DNA from: Biscogniauxia marginata
Lineage: Eukaryota; Ascomycota; Sordariomycetes; Xylariales; Xylariaceae
DNA length: 64,000 bases
Reading direction: 5' to 3'
NCBI GenBank assembly: GCA_022695795.1
Contig: MU404059.1
Span: 1 to 64,000 of the forward strand
In this document: piece after piece, positions 34,001-46,762 of the stretch
How the letters are laid out: every line of letters begins with the position of its first letter
How positions within the stretch are numbered: position 1 is the first letter of the stretch
Position numbers and translations under genes: made by a program
The notes under the pieces: generated by a model
Seen by the model: only the letters and a program-made list of their open reading frames with translations
What the model was told of the DNA's origin: nothing
Databases searched by the model: none

Positions 34001-37000
34001 GAACCAAGCTGTTTTGTCAGGATTTCCAAAAGTTCCTGATAACTCTTCAGCTCAACCTGCGGGCGTAACTGAGGATCAAACGCCTTGTCAGGGACAAATA
34101 ATTTGACCAAAGCAACGGAGAACTGAATCCAGGCATTCGCCAAGTAGACGCGCCGCGCATCGTCATTTCTTCTAGATGCGATCCATGACATGAGAGCTGG
34201 AATGAGATGTTCTTCAACAATATTAGACGTATTTCCAATAGCAGCAGTAATTGAATCCGGCACGATGTCACCAATATCGTATGTAAGTCCTTGTTCGCTG
34301 AAGCTGATGGAGGTAGGTGCGGAACCCGCAGAGGCATCCCGAGCTGATGTGAATATGCTGGCTAAAGATTGGTCATAAGTTGTGACCACAGTCATCATTA
34401 AATGCCATAGCACCTCGCTGAGTTTCTCTAGGCGATCACTAGCAATCGCCTCTGAACATAGACTGACCTGTCTGGCTAATATTGGTAGCTCCGCCTCAAG
34501 TGAAGCTAGAGAGTTCAGACTTGCAGAGTCAACGCTGCTTAGCTTGGATGAAATTTCAACAGACAAGCTCTTGTCCCATTCTCGAGGTTGTCTACTATCG
34601 CCAAAGAAAGCTTCCATCAGTTGAAGGGGTCTAGAGCTATCAGTCGTGCAATCAACACGCATTTGGGTGACGAGTGGCAGATTCGACAACAGCACAATCT
34701 CATTTGATACCTGTGAGGAGTCAAATTGTCGATATATACAATCGAGTAGAGATATCTGTCGAATAACTTCGAATTCAGCAGTCAGAAATGGTGGGGAAGA
34801 AACACTGTCGTCGAGCAGTTGATTGTTTAGTTGGTCAATCCCAGTCTTCAACGTCGTTAAAAGTTCCGCGGCACTGGCCTCGCCAAGTCGGACAAGCCGG
34901 TAAGCCTTGAGGAAAGAGCTCATTATCGTGGCCAATTCTCTGGGTGCGGCTTTCGATTTCCATTTAACCAGGTCAAATTGTGAAGCCAATTGTTCCACGT
35001 GGCTTATATCCTGGAATAGCTGCGAGTCTTGGATTGGAATCGGTCTTAAGATATTCCAGAGTCTTTCCATACTCAAGCCAGTGGACAACTTGAATCCAGC
35101 AACAAAACATTCGTCTAGGCCATGGAGTACATGCGAGAGTAACTCGTGAGCACTATTGTCCAAGACCCGGGATAAGTGTCCAGATATAACCTTGGATACA
35201 TTACCAAGATGAGCTTGGAAGCCCGCCTCCTCAAACGGCGACTTTACGAGGTAATGGAAAGTTCTCCACCAGCAGTGCATCAAATCCCGGAGAAGGGATT
35301 TGTGTTCCTATCTGAGTTAGCCTCAAGTATAGAGTAATCAGTTTCATGGTTACTACTTACTTTCCATAAATTCGGACTTCGAAGTTGAGCTCGGATATAA
35401 GCCTCAACTACTTGTAAAACACCAACGAGAAACTTTACCGCGCCTACTGTAGAATCCTTTGCTACGGCAGCTACTTTATCGGCGACACATGAGCGCTGCA
35501 AACGGTTCAATCCTGAAACTTGTATACCATGTGCTTTAGACTTCTGCCTTTCAAGAGCGTCCCAGGCCTTCAGGATGTTAAAGTACAGCTCATAGCAAGT
35601 CGCTAACCATAATGGAAGCCCTGAGGCATATCCGTGAAGCAGAGGGGCCAGAGGGGAATTCTGTAAGGGGTGAAGCGGCTGAGAAGGCATTAGTCATGTA
35701 AGATCGCATAACAAGGAGGGTAAGGTCTCAAACCTGGATGTCTCTAATTCCTGGTACATCGACTTCGCACAAGGCGGCATGGATTTCATGGATTGCATGT
35801 CGAATATCATTTGTCTGCGGCGACTTCGCGAACGAGATCATTGGGTCCACGGCTTGGTGAAATATAGCTCTTTTTTTCTCCAAAGACGTTGATAGTTGCA
35901 ATCTCTCCATAATTTGTTGGGTTAAAGTTGGCTGCCGTCCAAGGATAGCCAAATCGCTAAAAGATAAACTGTCTACAGCCAACTGGCTTATGGTTGTACC
36001 GTGAATAGCGTCAGATGATACTGCTGCTGACAATGATTTGTGTCTTTGCAATTTTGGCTCGATCTCAGCAATTGTCCCGCGCCAACTAACTGAGCTTGAC
36101 GGCTGCGGCTCGATGTATATCTCAACAGCACGGTTTCTCATCGCTCTAGAAAGCTCACCATAGCGGGGATCCACAGTCAGAAACACTCTGAAATCCGGAT
36201 GGGGTTTGACAATCCGAGGTTCACCGTCTGGTCCGCAATGTTCGTTGATAATCAAGAAACCATCAGGTTCCAGAAGTGAGTTCAATCTGTCGAGGACGGA
36301 AGCGTTACAAAGGTTTGCATTGTCGAGCACTAGCCATTGACCTTGTCGGAGAGCTTGAACAATGATACCGTCTAACCACTCAAACCTAGGGTTCGTGATA
36401 CCTGTGGGACGCTGAAGGAGGTTCTGCGCTTTCTCAAGGGCAACTGCTAGGTCTGAATCCGTCGAAATCTGGGCTTGAAGTATTCCGATAAGATGTAGTA
36501 GATGATGACGTTCGTTTACCTGTTCGCTAATGCTATCAAGGGCATTGAGCAAGTCGGTTGCCGCATCAGGAACCACTTGTGGCAGAGCACCCAAAACTAA
36601 CAATTGCAAAGCTGACTGCAACTCCTTTAGTGCGATATTGACCTCACGCAAAGGATCAGACTGCTCGAAACCTCCAACTAAATCCATTGTATCTATGTCA
36701 GCATTCATAGGAAATGTGACAAGGGACTTTCCAGTTAATGCAGCGACGTGTTCGAGAAGCATTGATTTCCCACTGCCCGAGGGTCCAACAAGAATGCAAG
36801 GAATATTCTGCTTGACGCATATGAGAAGGGACTCTAATTCTGGGAGTCTAGGAACTACATCCATGCCCGGGAAACGTGACGGTCGCCCTATTTGATTTCG
36901 CCGCATCAACGCAAGTCCGACTTGGAATGACGATGAGCTTGCATCGTGATATAGTTGATGTTTCTTCGGCGGCGACTGGAAAGCTTCAATGAACAATTGA

Positions 37001-40000
37001 TCTACTTCGAGTCGGTCCTTCTGACATCTGAAACGCTGCCGAATGACAATGTTCAGGAAGCCATCAACTGTGCCAGTGGATAGGAGAGGGTCTGTAGACG
37101 TGACTAAATGTAGCCAGCGCAAGGTGTCCCGGAGATTGAATTCCCATGGACTACCTTGGGAGCCGAATGCTCTCTCAACTTGGATTCGCGTTTCAAGGTT
37201 GGAGATGAAATTGATCATTTGTTGAACCGTCTCGCTAGGGACTTCTGGGAAGTTGTGTCCAGCAATCAGTAACAAATCCTCTTCACTAAATACGTCGGCG
37301 TAGACAACAATGAAGCGATTGACGAAGGAGCTTGGTAAGCCTTTCCTTCCACCTCCTTGATGATGGGGATTTTGGGCAGCAAAAAGACGGAAATCAGGAT
37401 GACGTTTGAAGACTTGGTCGAGTTCAGAAACATAGACTTCTCCTCGATGATCCAAACATGCATTCAGGCCTTCTAGCACTGACTGAGAGGCTAGATTCAT
37501 CTCATCCAACAAAACCCATTCTCCGTTCTGCATAGCACGAAGGAATGGCGCATCTCTCCACGCAAAATGTCCAGCTTCAGCTCCCTCAACGGGAACGTCA
37601 GTGCCGAAAAGATCCATAAGGTCAGTTTGGTCAGAGAGATTTATTCTCGTCAAGGGTCTCCCACATGCTCGGGATAGAGCGCCCACTAATGTTGTCTTTC
37701 CGACACCTGGACTACCCTCTAAAAGGATAGGTTTCTGCACTTGGAGAGCTCGAATAATCCTCATGGCATTGAGCTTAGTAGTGGGTGCATGCAGAGCAAA
37801 GCCTGTTTCGAAATTATCGCTCGCGGCACGTTCGATACAGAAGTCTCCAATCTTAAGTTCATCATGCCCAATGACAAGCTGTAGTGGTGCCCGATATATC
37901 GCGGTGGCATCATGGTTAAGAAGCTCGCTCAATTTGTCTAGACATCTCTGCCGCTGTTGGTCCATGCTCTTGGAATCAATGGCGATTAGAGCGGAAGGGT
38001 TAGCACCAAGAGTATCGATGAAGACTGTCGAGGCACCATGGACGACAGAAAAGACACCATCTTTTCCCTTGCTCTCGTTGATGAATTTAACCCAGACCAA
38101 AATGTCTCTGATGGAGAAGGCCGTTGAAGCTGTGTTACGAAAGTTTTTGCCAAACCAATACGAGAAATCAACAATGACGCTGGAAAAGTGTTGAAATTCC
38201 CGCTTGAGCTTTGAGGAGACAATCTGGAGAACGTCTTCATTTTCCGATAGAGGTGGGACCCATATCTCAGTGAACCGATTTCTCAATGCTGGTGAGAGCT
38301 CCTTCTTTCCGAAGTCACCACCAGGGTTCATTGTCGCGAGGAACTGGAAGCCATCGCCAGCCTTGACAAAAGAGTTGTCGATGCCCTTCTCTGCAAGGAG
38401 AAGCGAGCGCTGTGGTTCAAGTACAGAATTGAGTCGTTCTAGGACAGAATCGTCTGCGAGGGATATCTCGTCGAGCAGGAAGAACTGACCGCTCCGCATA
38501 GCTTGGACTAAGCTACCGTCTGCCCACTCAAAGAGTGCCTTACTCTTGACTTCGTTATCCAGGATTCTTTGACGACAATCATGAGGGATTTTTGACAGCG
38601 ACCCAGCATCAAGCATACGGAATATCTGCAACATATCCTCGAGATCACCCTTGATATCTTCTCCAAGTGGTTGAAGCGCTTTTCTGAGATCTTGTTGCAG
38701 AATGTCCACAACCGCCCCACGGTTTCTGATAGGTCTTTGGGATCCAATGAGATCCCCCGTCTCTGTATTCTGGTGCGCATTCACGATGTGTAACGTTTTC
38801 CCAAGAGACTCGGCTAGGAGTTGGCAAACAGTTGTTTTACCGCATCCAGTCTCTCCAACCAAGAGGACAGGCTCATTGTGACGAAGAGCGCTGACAACTA
38901 GTACGTAGAGACGCCTCATCGCATGCGTCCAAACGATGCCTTGCCCATTGTCAGGTGGTTGCACTCGGAGATACGGTGATTTTCGTAGATCGTAGAGCTG
39001 GTCTTGGTCAACTTTGACCTTGAATACTCCTTCGATTACTGTTTTGACGGCAATACGTTCCTCTTCATTTCGCACTCGCTCAGCGAGTAACATGAACCCG
39101 TTAGCTGCAATCTCTTCCCTCGTTTCAGCTCCCCTTAGAGCCCATCTGAAAAGATCTCTCAATGTCGCGAAGCTATCCTTATTCTCGAAGAGCCTACTTG
39201 TTTGTCTCGACCTCGACAGTTCTTTGTACACATTAACGATTCTTCTACAGTCAGATGGTGCTGTGTACAAGCTACGCTTTTGTAGAATAGTCTCAAGCTC
39301 GTCCTCTGGAATGTCATCAAAGTGAAGTTCTAGAAACCGGTTGCGAAAAGCCCGTGAGAGAACTTTGCGGCCACCGTACAATCCAGGCGGATTTTGTGTC
39401 GCAAAAAGCATGAAATTTTCATGCGGACGGACAACCTCTTGTGTTTCAGGAATGAGCAGCTCTCGGTTGTCGTCCAGAAGACGGTTCAGCGCCTCCAACA
39501 CATCAGTTGGTGCTAGATTTAGCTCATCGAGTACGATCCAGTGCCCCTGCCGGAGAGCTTGCACGAGCAATCCTTCTTGAAACCGAAGTTTACCCTCAGA
39601 ATCGGAGATGTAAGTTCCCAAATATTCTTGGAGATCTGTGTGCTCGTGGTTGTTGATTCGCACAAATTTGTTCCCACTGAAATTCGCAAGATATTCAATC
39701 ATACTCGTTTTGCCAGCTGATGTCGGACCTTGTATTAGAATTGGGAAGCGTCGAGTAGAAGTAGCTCGAACAAGATTTAAGAGGTTGCGCTCGATGTACG
39801 GTGTGATGATGTAGTCGGTTCGCTCTAGGGGAGTTTCAGAGCCTTGAAGGAGCCAGTAATGGCGGTCTTTATTTTTGTTCACGAACTTGACGTATTGCCT
39901 CCCGTCATTCGGATGTCTGGGGGGTTGGGAGAGCAATGATCGAGCATTTCCATGCTTATCGAGGAGATAATGGTGGATTAGGGGCACAAGTGTTTCTTCT

Positions 40001-43000
40001 GATGCCCGGTCTAGCAGTGTCAAAAAGCCCATGGAGAACCCTTCGAATAGAGCCCGCCTGAGCCCATAATAAGGAGAAACATCGTTCACATACCTCAAGA
40101 CGCGAGTGAGGGTCCGAAGGCTAAAGTGAGGTACTTCATTAGCACCGTCAACAAGTCGTTTTTCCTCTGCTCGTGTTTTGGTACTCAAGTAAAGTCTGGC
40201 AATATCATCGGCAGCCTGATCATCCTTTGAGCTTTTACCACTCAGGTAGGCTTTGATGATCGTAAGAAGATCTTTGAGTTCCTTGTCTGGGCTGCTAACA
40301 AATAGCTCCGTAAAGCGGGATCTCAGACCCAATGGCAGATCGCGTTTGCCAATATCGGTGGCCGGGTTCATGGCACCAAATATGCGGAAATCTGGATGAG
40401 CCTTTATGCGTTGTATTTCTCCTTTCTCGGACAATAGGATCGATGGCTCATCGTTAGGTCCAGAAGCGAGCAGATCAGCAATACTCTCTAGAGTATCCGG
40501 CGACGCAAGGTTAATCTCGTCTAACAGCACCCAGTCTCCATTCCTCGCGGCTTTTATAATGTTGCCCTCGACGAAGGCAAATGCGAAGCTACCAGAACCC
40601 CCAGAAATCTGAACGTCAAATTGATCTAGACTTTTGGCAAAGGCTTCCCACCGCGGCCGCAAGTCAAGTAAAGACTGTAGTTTTGACTCTGTTTTACGCC
40701 TCTTCACGACCGGGTGGTCGTCCTTATCATCATTACGGGCTTCAGCTTTGATTTGAAGCTCACCTACTATTTTATTGAACATTTTCGGTGCTTCTCGCCA
40801 TAGCTTTGATACCCTGGTCCATTGTCCCCTCGCAGTGCATTTACCGATCTGCTCAAGATATTTCTGATTCTTGGCAGCAGATATCCCAGTCGAGGCAAAC
40901 AGGTCTTCGAATTCTTCTTTCAAAGGCACGGCGAGACTGCGTGCATTGACAGGCTTAAAACCTCCGAGCAGGTCGCCGGCTTCGCTCTGTTGGGAGAGAT
41001 TCACAGCGACGAGCTTATGGCCAAGGGTCTCAGCTAGCTGTTGGACTACTGTCGTCTTTCCAATGCCGGTCTCGCCTACGAGAAGCATAGGTTCGCGTAA
41101 TTTGACAGCCACTGCTATTTGTTCAAGTAATCTCCTCGCATGGTTAGTACTCGCAAATGGTTTCTTTGGTTTAGTTACTCTATTCGCATGCCGCCGTCTG
41201 GTCAACATGACCCTTCCAATCTTGAAATTTCCCGGGCTTTCCTCTATTTGCGGTACGTGAGATTGAAGGTAATGTTCCATGAGTTGCTTAGGCAAGTGCA
41301 TCTCCTCCGCGATGTAGTTAACAAGAATAGCTTTGGCATCCTGTTTAGCCAAACTTCCACAAAAGCAATCAAGGGCTTCCATGAAAATCCAATCTCTAGT
41401 TGTCTCAGTGATTGGCTCGTCGCCTGTCTTGCAGCCTGCCGCAACTAGGAGGCCCTGAAGACGGTGGCACCACTTGAGGAGATCCCTAAGCGTGATCGGG
41501 CGTTCTGCAGTACTTCGCCCAGAATTTGTCATGAATGAGGCATTAGGTAGATTGCATAGCCGTTTGTAAACGGATATAATCATTGGAGTATACTTGTGCA
41601 ACAGAGGGTGTCTCCCTAAGATTATTTGCTCCAACTCAGTATGAGGGGGCGTCTTTACGCCTGATAGTTGCCAAAATCGTTGCCCTAGGAGACTCGGGAT
41701 ATTCTCCTGGTCGTGCATCCCCCTTGTAGTTCGAACTGTGGCAAAGAGTCGGAAAGTGCTGGGTGCTTCTACCGTCTCCCCTCTGCTAGGTATCAGCAGC
41801 TTGCCATGCTCCACCAGGGGTAGTAGTGTACTCATAACCTCGTTAGGAGCTCTATCCAAATCTTCTATCAAGACCCACCGACCCTCTCTTACAGCAGTGG
41901 TGAGAACACCAGGTCGCCATGAGAAGGATCCAGGTTTGGAATCTGTTGAGTACAAGCCGATAAGCATTTTCGCGTCTGTCTGTTCATTTAGATGCAGCGT
42001 CACCAAGCCTGACTCCATGCCAATCTCACGGGCAAGTTCATGCACGGACGAGGTCTTTCCGGACCCAGGCAATCCATGGAGAAGGATAGGTCCGGGCCGC
42101 TGGAGGTTCTGCGCGAGACCCTCGAGATTGGTCGAAGTAGTGGAAGTACGAACCAAACTTGATGGTACATTGGGTTGGCCATTTGGTCGAGGCAGTATGG
42201 TTTCGCCATATCGAATAACCCGATCTGTGAGTTTCTGTAATGGGAAAGGATCAATAGAGGATGTGCTCGCAGAGGTCATATTTAAGTCTCTTCGAAATTC
42301 GTCAAATTCTTCGGCCCGCTTGTGCTCAAGTAAGGAGAGAAAGGCATAGTCAAGATCTATTCCATCGAAATCGGCAAGTAGCGAATCATCTTGGTCAATA
42401 TACTCATGGATGAGCGCCTCTAACTTATAGTCTGAGGCATCGAGTTGGCAGCAGAATATTTTGATTGCAAGGTATCTAACCGGCGCTCGCTGATGCTTAA
42501 ATAGAGCTTGAATCTGTGAGGGTCGTACTAGCGGGCCGAAAGTCTTCTTGTCAAAATTCAGAAGTCTGAAGAAGGCAAGCAGTATTCGTAACAGGCCTGC
42601 TTCTGGAATTTGACCCGGCAGTTGTGAATTTAGGGAGTTGATGGTGAAGGATCGAGCTCCAGGCCCATGAGTAAGTGAGGTCTCACTTATATACAACTCT
42701 AGGAACACTGAGAGATGGGGTGCAGATGGGAGGATTCTCGCAAAAGCAGCAATAATTTGGTCCTCCTGGCCTTCGGTTCGAGGTCTTAGCAGCCATCTTG
42801 CGCAGATATCAGCAAATACGGTCTCGAAGTAGGTGAAAATTTGACCCGAAATTCGAGGTATCAGTGCCGCAGCAGCGACGGCATCGAGAAAGTTGGCGGT
42901 AGTATGACTGCGAATAATTTCCAATAAATCCGGGGGAAATTGACTTAAGAGAGTCTCGTCCTCAAGGAGCTTCATTCGCTGCAAGCTCACATCTACTGCC

Positions 43001-43005
43001 GCCAT
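28054..43005 (-). CDS. MDN1: Midasin, AAA+ ribosome-assembly ATPase (Mdn1/Rea1)
   Basis: Three exons: 35734-43005, 35361-35678 and 28054-35307, for a total of 4947 aa, close to the yeast protein. Midasin is a dynein-like nuclear ATPase that strips assembly factors (Ytm1, Rsa4) from pre-60S particles. Six AAA modules are marked by Walker A motifs: GLPGSGKT (about residue 315), GETGIGKT (645), GPTSAGKT (1093), GETGCGKT (1385), GSPGVGKT (1765) and GPSGSGKS (2075). Several have Walker B sequences of the LLDE type. A long helical linker follows. Next is an extremely Asp/Glu-rich region (about 4110-4600), then a VWA domain whose MIDAS motif DDSRSMGES lies near 4731 and binds the UBL domains of its clients. 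The two introns (55 and 53 nt) lie close together in mid-gene and have clear CTAAT/CTAAC branches. The gene is divergent from bL12m. Confidence 0.98.
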
Positions 43006-43383
43006 GGTTGCCGTAATGACACAAATTTTGTGCTCGTAAAATGTTGAAATATCTTGACTAAGTCGGCCCTTGAGAAATGAAATTATCTGCCAAGAGACTC
43101 CGTAACTTTTTCTGCCGCTTTAAAAATTTAGGCGGTGAAAAGCCGGAGCGGACCTGGGACCCGCCGATACTAAGCTATTAGGTAGGTAGGTATGTAGGTA
43201 GTAGATACAGAGGCGGGGTCCACTTCAACTGGATGATGCACCGCAGGGGCCGCCCGAGCCAGCGAGCTTCACTTAATCGTGCAAAATCTTGAAGAGCGCC
43301 CGCGAGCCTCAGCAATTGAACCAGTCGAAGGCTTAAACACCCCACGATCCCACCCACCACGAGCTGTCCACAAAGCTGCCAAG
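43006..43383. promoter_or_regulatory. Divergent midasin / bL12m promoter
   Basis: A 378-bp spacer between two divergent start codons, one for a cytosolic ribosome-assembly factor and one for a mitochondrial ribosomal protein. It includes a TAGGTAGGTAGGTATGTAGGTAG simple repeat (about 43180-43202). The shared promoter role is inferred from the short head-to-head spacing. Confidence 0.5.
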
Positions 43384-43991
43384 ATGTCAGCTCCGTGCAG
43401 ATACGCAGCCCGAAACTGCGCGCGAACATTGCGCTCCAGCGCTTCGTTCCGGGCCTCGACTTCAGTGCTCCAGAACACAACTTCGATACAAAAGCGGCAC
43501 AATTCGACAGAGGCTGCCACGAGCCCCAAGATTTCTGGGATCGTCGACCAGATCAGCCAATTGACTCTCCTCGAGACTGCCGACCTTGTGTCGAGCTTAA
43601 AGGTTGGATGCCGCCTGCTAAACCGGACATCCAGAACGCCATGCTAATTGCAAAATACCTTCTTTTCCAGTCTCGACTCAACATCCCCGATCTACCCGTT
43701 GGTGGTTTCGCCGCGGCGCCCGCAGCCCCCGCAGCAGTAGAAGAGGCTGACGAGCCCGCGCCGGCCGCCCAGGAGAAGACCCTGTTCAGCGTCAAGTTGA
43801 CGGCGTTCGACACGGCCGCGAAGGCGAAGGTTATCAAGGAGGTCAAGAACTTGCTAGGGTTGAGCTTAGTAGACAGCAAGAAGTTCGTCGAGAGCGCCCC
43901 CAAGATGATGAAGGAGTCCGTGCCCAAGGACGAGGCCGAGAAGATCATCGCTACCATGAAGGATCTCGGTGCCACGGTCACCATGGAATAA
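43384..43991 (+). CDS. Mitochondrial ribosomal protein bL12m (L7/L12)
   Basis: Two exons, 43384-43602 and 43671-43991, giving 179 aa. This is the mitochondrial homologue of bacterial L7/L12, the stalk protein of the large ribosomal subunit that recruits translation GTPases. An Arg/Ser/Ala-rich targeting peptide covers about the first 45 residues. The dimerisation segment is IVDQISQLTLLETADLVSSL. An Ala/Pro-rich hinge (AAAPAAPAAVEEADEPAPAA) follows, then the C-terminal domain with FSVKLTAFD, AKAKVIKEVKNLLGLSLVDSKKFVE and KDEAEKI motifs. The 68-nt intron has an unusual GTTGGA donor but a TGCTAAT branch and TTTTCCAG acceptor, and joins conserved sequence in phase 0. Its 3' neighbour CTK3 is convergent. 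Confidence 0.95.
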
Positions 43992-45187
43992 CCAAAAAAA
44001 GGCCAACCTTGCGCCTCAAAATCAGTGAATAATAAAGAAAGAAAAAGCAGCAGAAAACACAGAAATGAGATACCGTATATACATGTAACCAATTACCCTG
44101 TATAACATCCGAACAAGAAAATAACGACACGGCTAGTCGAGTCGACTCCGCCATCTGCTGTGTCTCAAGTTCATGCCGTATGAGCCTGACATATAACTCA
44201 ACAAAATAACAAAACAACCTCACCGAGACACAAGAAATATGATCATATTCATGACTTACCTGATTCGAGGCTATGCTACATTGACTTATTCTAGAAACGG
44301 TCTCTCCTGCCCACTACGAGTCATAACTTGGCATTCGCTAGGTATATAATGAACATACTCTCACTTGAGGCCCCTTGATAGGGGTAAATCGTCCCGAGTA
44401 TAGGGACAGCAATATCCCTAGCCAGCGTGACAGCTGGATGCCGGGAAGCTCCCCCCCCCCCCCCCTTTCCCCCCTTGGGTAATGTACCATATATTTTCAT
44501 CCATAGATACCTTCCTTGAGAGTACCTAAGATATCTCCATTTTTAAAATGCCAGGAATCTCTAGCAACATCACCTAGGCCAAAGCTCCGGCATCGCAATT
44601 TAAGAAGCTGGAAATTTTAGGTTTATGAATCAATCCATCCATCTATTAATCCATCTAAATCAATAGAGAGAGTAAAGAAGGGGGAAGGGGTGTAAAGAAA
44701 AGGGGGGGGAAGAAAAATGTAGTAATATAGGTAGGTAGGTGGATTTAAACCACATGTCAGGCAGTCCTGCAACAAAGGAGATCGATCCAAGTACACTTGT
44801 GCAACAGGCAGGCAGACATGCATCAATGTATAAACAGGAAAAAGATCAAGGTGAAATCAGTATCCTATTCAACGGTATCATTGGTACAAAAACAAAGACC
44901 TGGCTACCTAACCAAGTGAGGTGCATCTGAGTAAACGCTGTGGTATTTTTGCTATGCCGCCCATATGCCATCCTCCTTTCCTGACATTGTGGACCAAACG
45001 CCTGCCAATCTCTCAAAGGAATCCCAAGGTTTTTCTTTTCTTAACGCCTTCCAATGCATTCGTTCATTCCTTCGTGATCCAGAAGAAAGCCGCATATACA
45101 CCCACTGCCATGTAGGTAGCCTCCTAGTAAACTTCAGTCCTCCGCCGTAACCGTGGTCTTTTAAGGGGCACATCGTAGACAAGCTTT
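43992..45187. other. Convergent intergenic region with C tract
   Basis: About 1.2 kb of 3' flanks of bL12m and CTK3. It carries a run of 15 C (44451-44465) and a purine-rich stretch with an A/G bias near 44665-44720. Only weak open frames occur. Confidence 0.5.
44451..44465 (+). repeat. Homopolymer run of 15 C
   Basis: A direct C run between AAGCT and TTTCC in the spacer between bL12m and CTK3. Confidence 0.9.
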
Positions 45188-46304
45188 TCAGTGTCGGCCG
45201 GTGCCATTAACCTTCTCCTTTCGGAGGTGTCTGCACTCGGCGTCTGCATACTCGTCTCGGAACTCCGCCCGTTCCTCTCTGCCGAGCCTGTGGTCGTCCA
45301 CGCCCACGTCGCTCGTGTTGTCGAGGAACTGCCTAGCCTCCTCGTCCAGGTCCTGGGGGACAAGCCACATGTTCTCGCGCATTCTCTTGTGCCGCTCGCG
45401 GTCCTCCTCGATACGCTGCTCGATCTGACGCTTGTCGAGACGGTTCGCTATACCTGTACTGGCAGAGGCGCCACCCCGCGAACGGGAAGCAGTCGGGTCG
45501 GTGGCAGCAGCGTCGTCTCCGTTGGCGGGGGACGAGAGGCCCACGTCCACGGTAGAAGTATCGCGCTCCTTGAGACAGCCCTCGATCTCGAGTACGGTCT
45601 GGTCGAGAAGGATGTACTTGTTCTTGAGACCTACGATAACCTTAATGAAGGGTGTGTTAGCCATGCTATCTGTTCCTTGGTGACTTGGTTTAGGGGCTTT
45701 CCAACCCACCTTTCGAACGACTTTAACGTTGGCGGCCCCTGATCCGTCCTCGGGACAAACAGCATCGACGACCCGAATGATGTCACGTTGCATCATGCGT
45801 ACATAATCGTTCTGGCGTTCTTTGGACGCCATCTCTAGGAGGTGCTCGATGAAGTACATGATATTGGCTCGGGTGTTCATACTCGTCTACACAATCATTA
45901 TTAGGTTTTCTTTGTTTCTCCAATCGTAACCATACAAGTGCAAGCTTATTTTAGCTATACGCAGAGGGACCATTCAGAACTGTCGGATGAACAGTTGCAA
46001 TCCGAGGTAAATTTCAAGGCTGACACACCTTCTCGAGCTGCTCTAGGATGCATGAGTGCAAATCCTCGTCCATGTCCTTGTATTTAAGCGCATATTGGGC
46101 AGCCTTCTGCGACGAAGTGGTACTAGCATTGAGATGTTGTAGCTGCGAGCTGAAGCGCATGCGCACCTCGAAAGGATCTGCCATGGGGCTGTTGTGAATA
46201 TCGTGGTTGCCGAGGGAGGTGGTTGTTGAAGCAGATGTTGAAGGGAGCTCGGCGCGGGGAGCTCCAGCTGCGTTTGCAGGGCTGACAGACGAGACAGGGG
46301 CCAT
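45188..46304 (-). CDS. ctk3: CTD kinase subunit gamma (Ctk3)
   Basis: Exons 46029-46304, 45710-45886 and 45188-45640, giving 301 aa, or 261 aa if translation begins at the ATG at 46184 (MADPFEVRMRF, the usual family start). Ctk3 pairs with Ctk2 and the kinase Ctk1 in the CTDK-I complex, which phosphorylates Ser2 of the RNA polymerase II C-terminal domain. The N-terminal CID-like helical domain has SSQKAAQYALKYKDMDEDLH, ANIMYFIEHLLEMA and YVRMMQRDI. The C-terminus keeps the conserved IEEDRERHKRMRENMWLVP motif. The 69-nt intron at 45641-45709 is in frame and stop-free. I removed it because it interrupts the conserved VKVVRK/helix junction and has GTGGGT and GCTAAC signals. The first intron (142 nt) ends TGTGTAG. 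The gene is divergent from the P5CR gene. Confidence 0.92.
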
Positions 46305-46762
46305 TATGAGAGAGAGAAGATCCACCCAGTAACACGAGAGAAGAAAAAGCTTAGCGCGAAGTTGCTGCAATGCGCTAAGCCTCGATGATCAGCGGTCAGC
46401 ACAGACGGGATAAAATTTAAGGTAAGAAAGTTTCGGTACAACCTCGGTAATCGACGATAAGAAGCTAAGTGGGTAGGGCGTGGTAGGGAACGGGAAGGTA
46501 CGGGTAAAGACGTTAGGTAAAAAATTATGAGCGTCAGGAGTTGCGGGTTGGATAATCTATACGTGGTACCCGAGATAGGAGACACGACGGTTGGGGTTGC
46601 CATTGCAATTTGCCTGCAGACTATTTTTTTAAAAGCCGGTCTATTGTCTCTCGAGCTTATTATTATTCTTGTTATATTATTATTTGTCCTTGCTAACGAA
46701 ACTAAAGAGAAATTCAGCAGCACTTCTTCTATTAGTTTTGCTACGAGGAACACCGCTGCAAG
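46305..46762. promoter_or_regulatory. Divergent CTK3 / P5CR promoter
   Basis: The 458-bp spacer between head-to-head start codons. The promoter role is inferred from position; no specific element is claimed. Confidence 0.45.
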
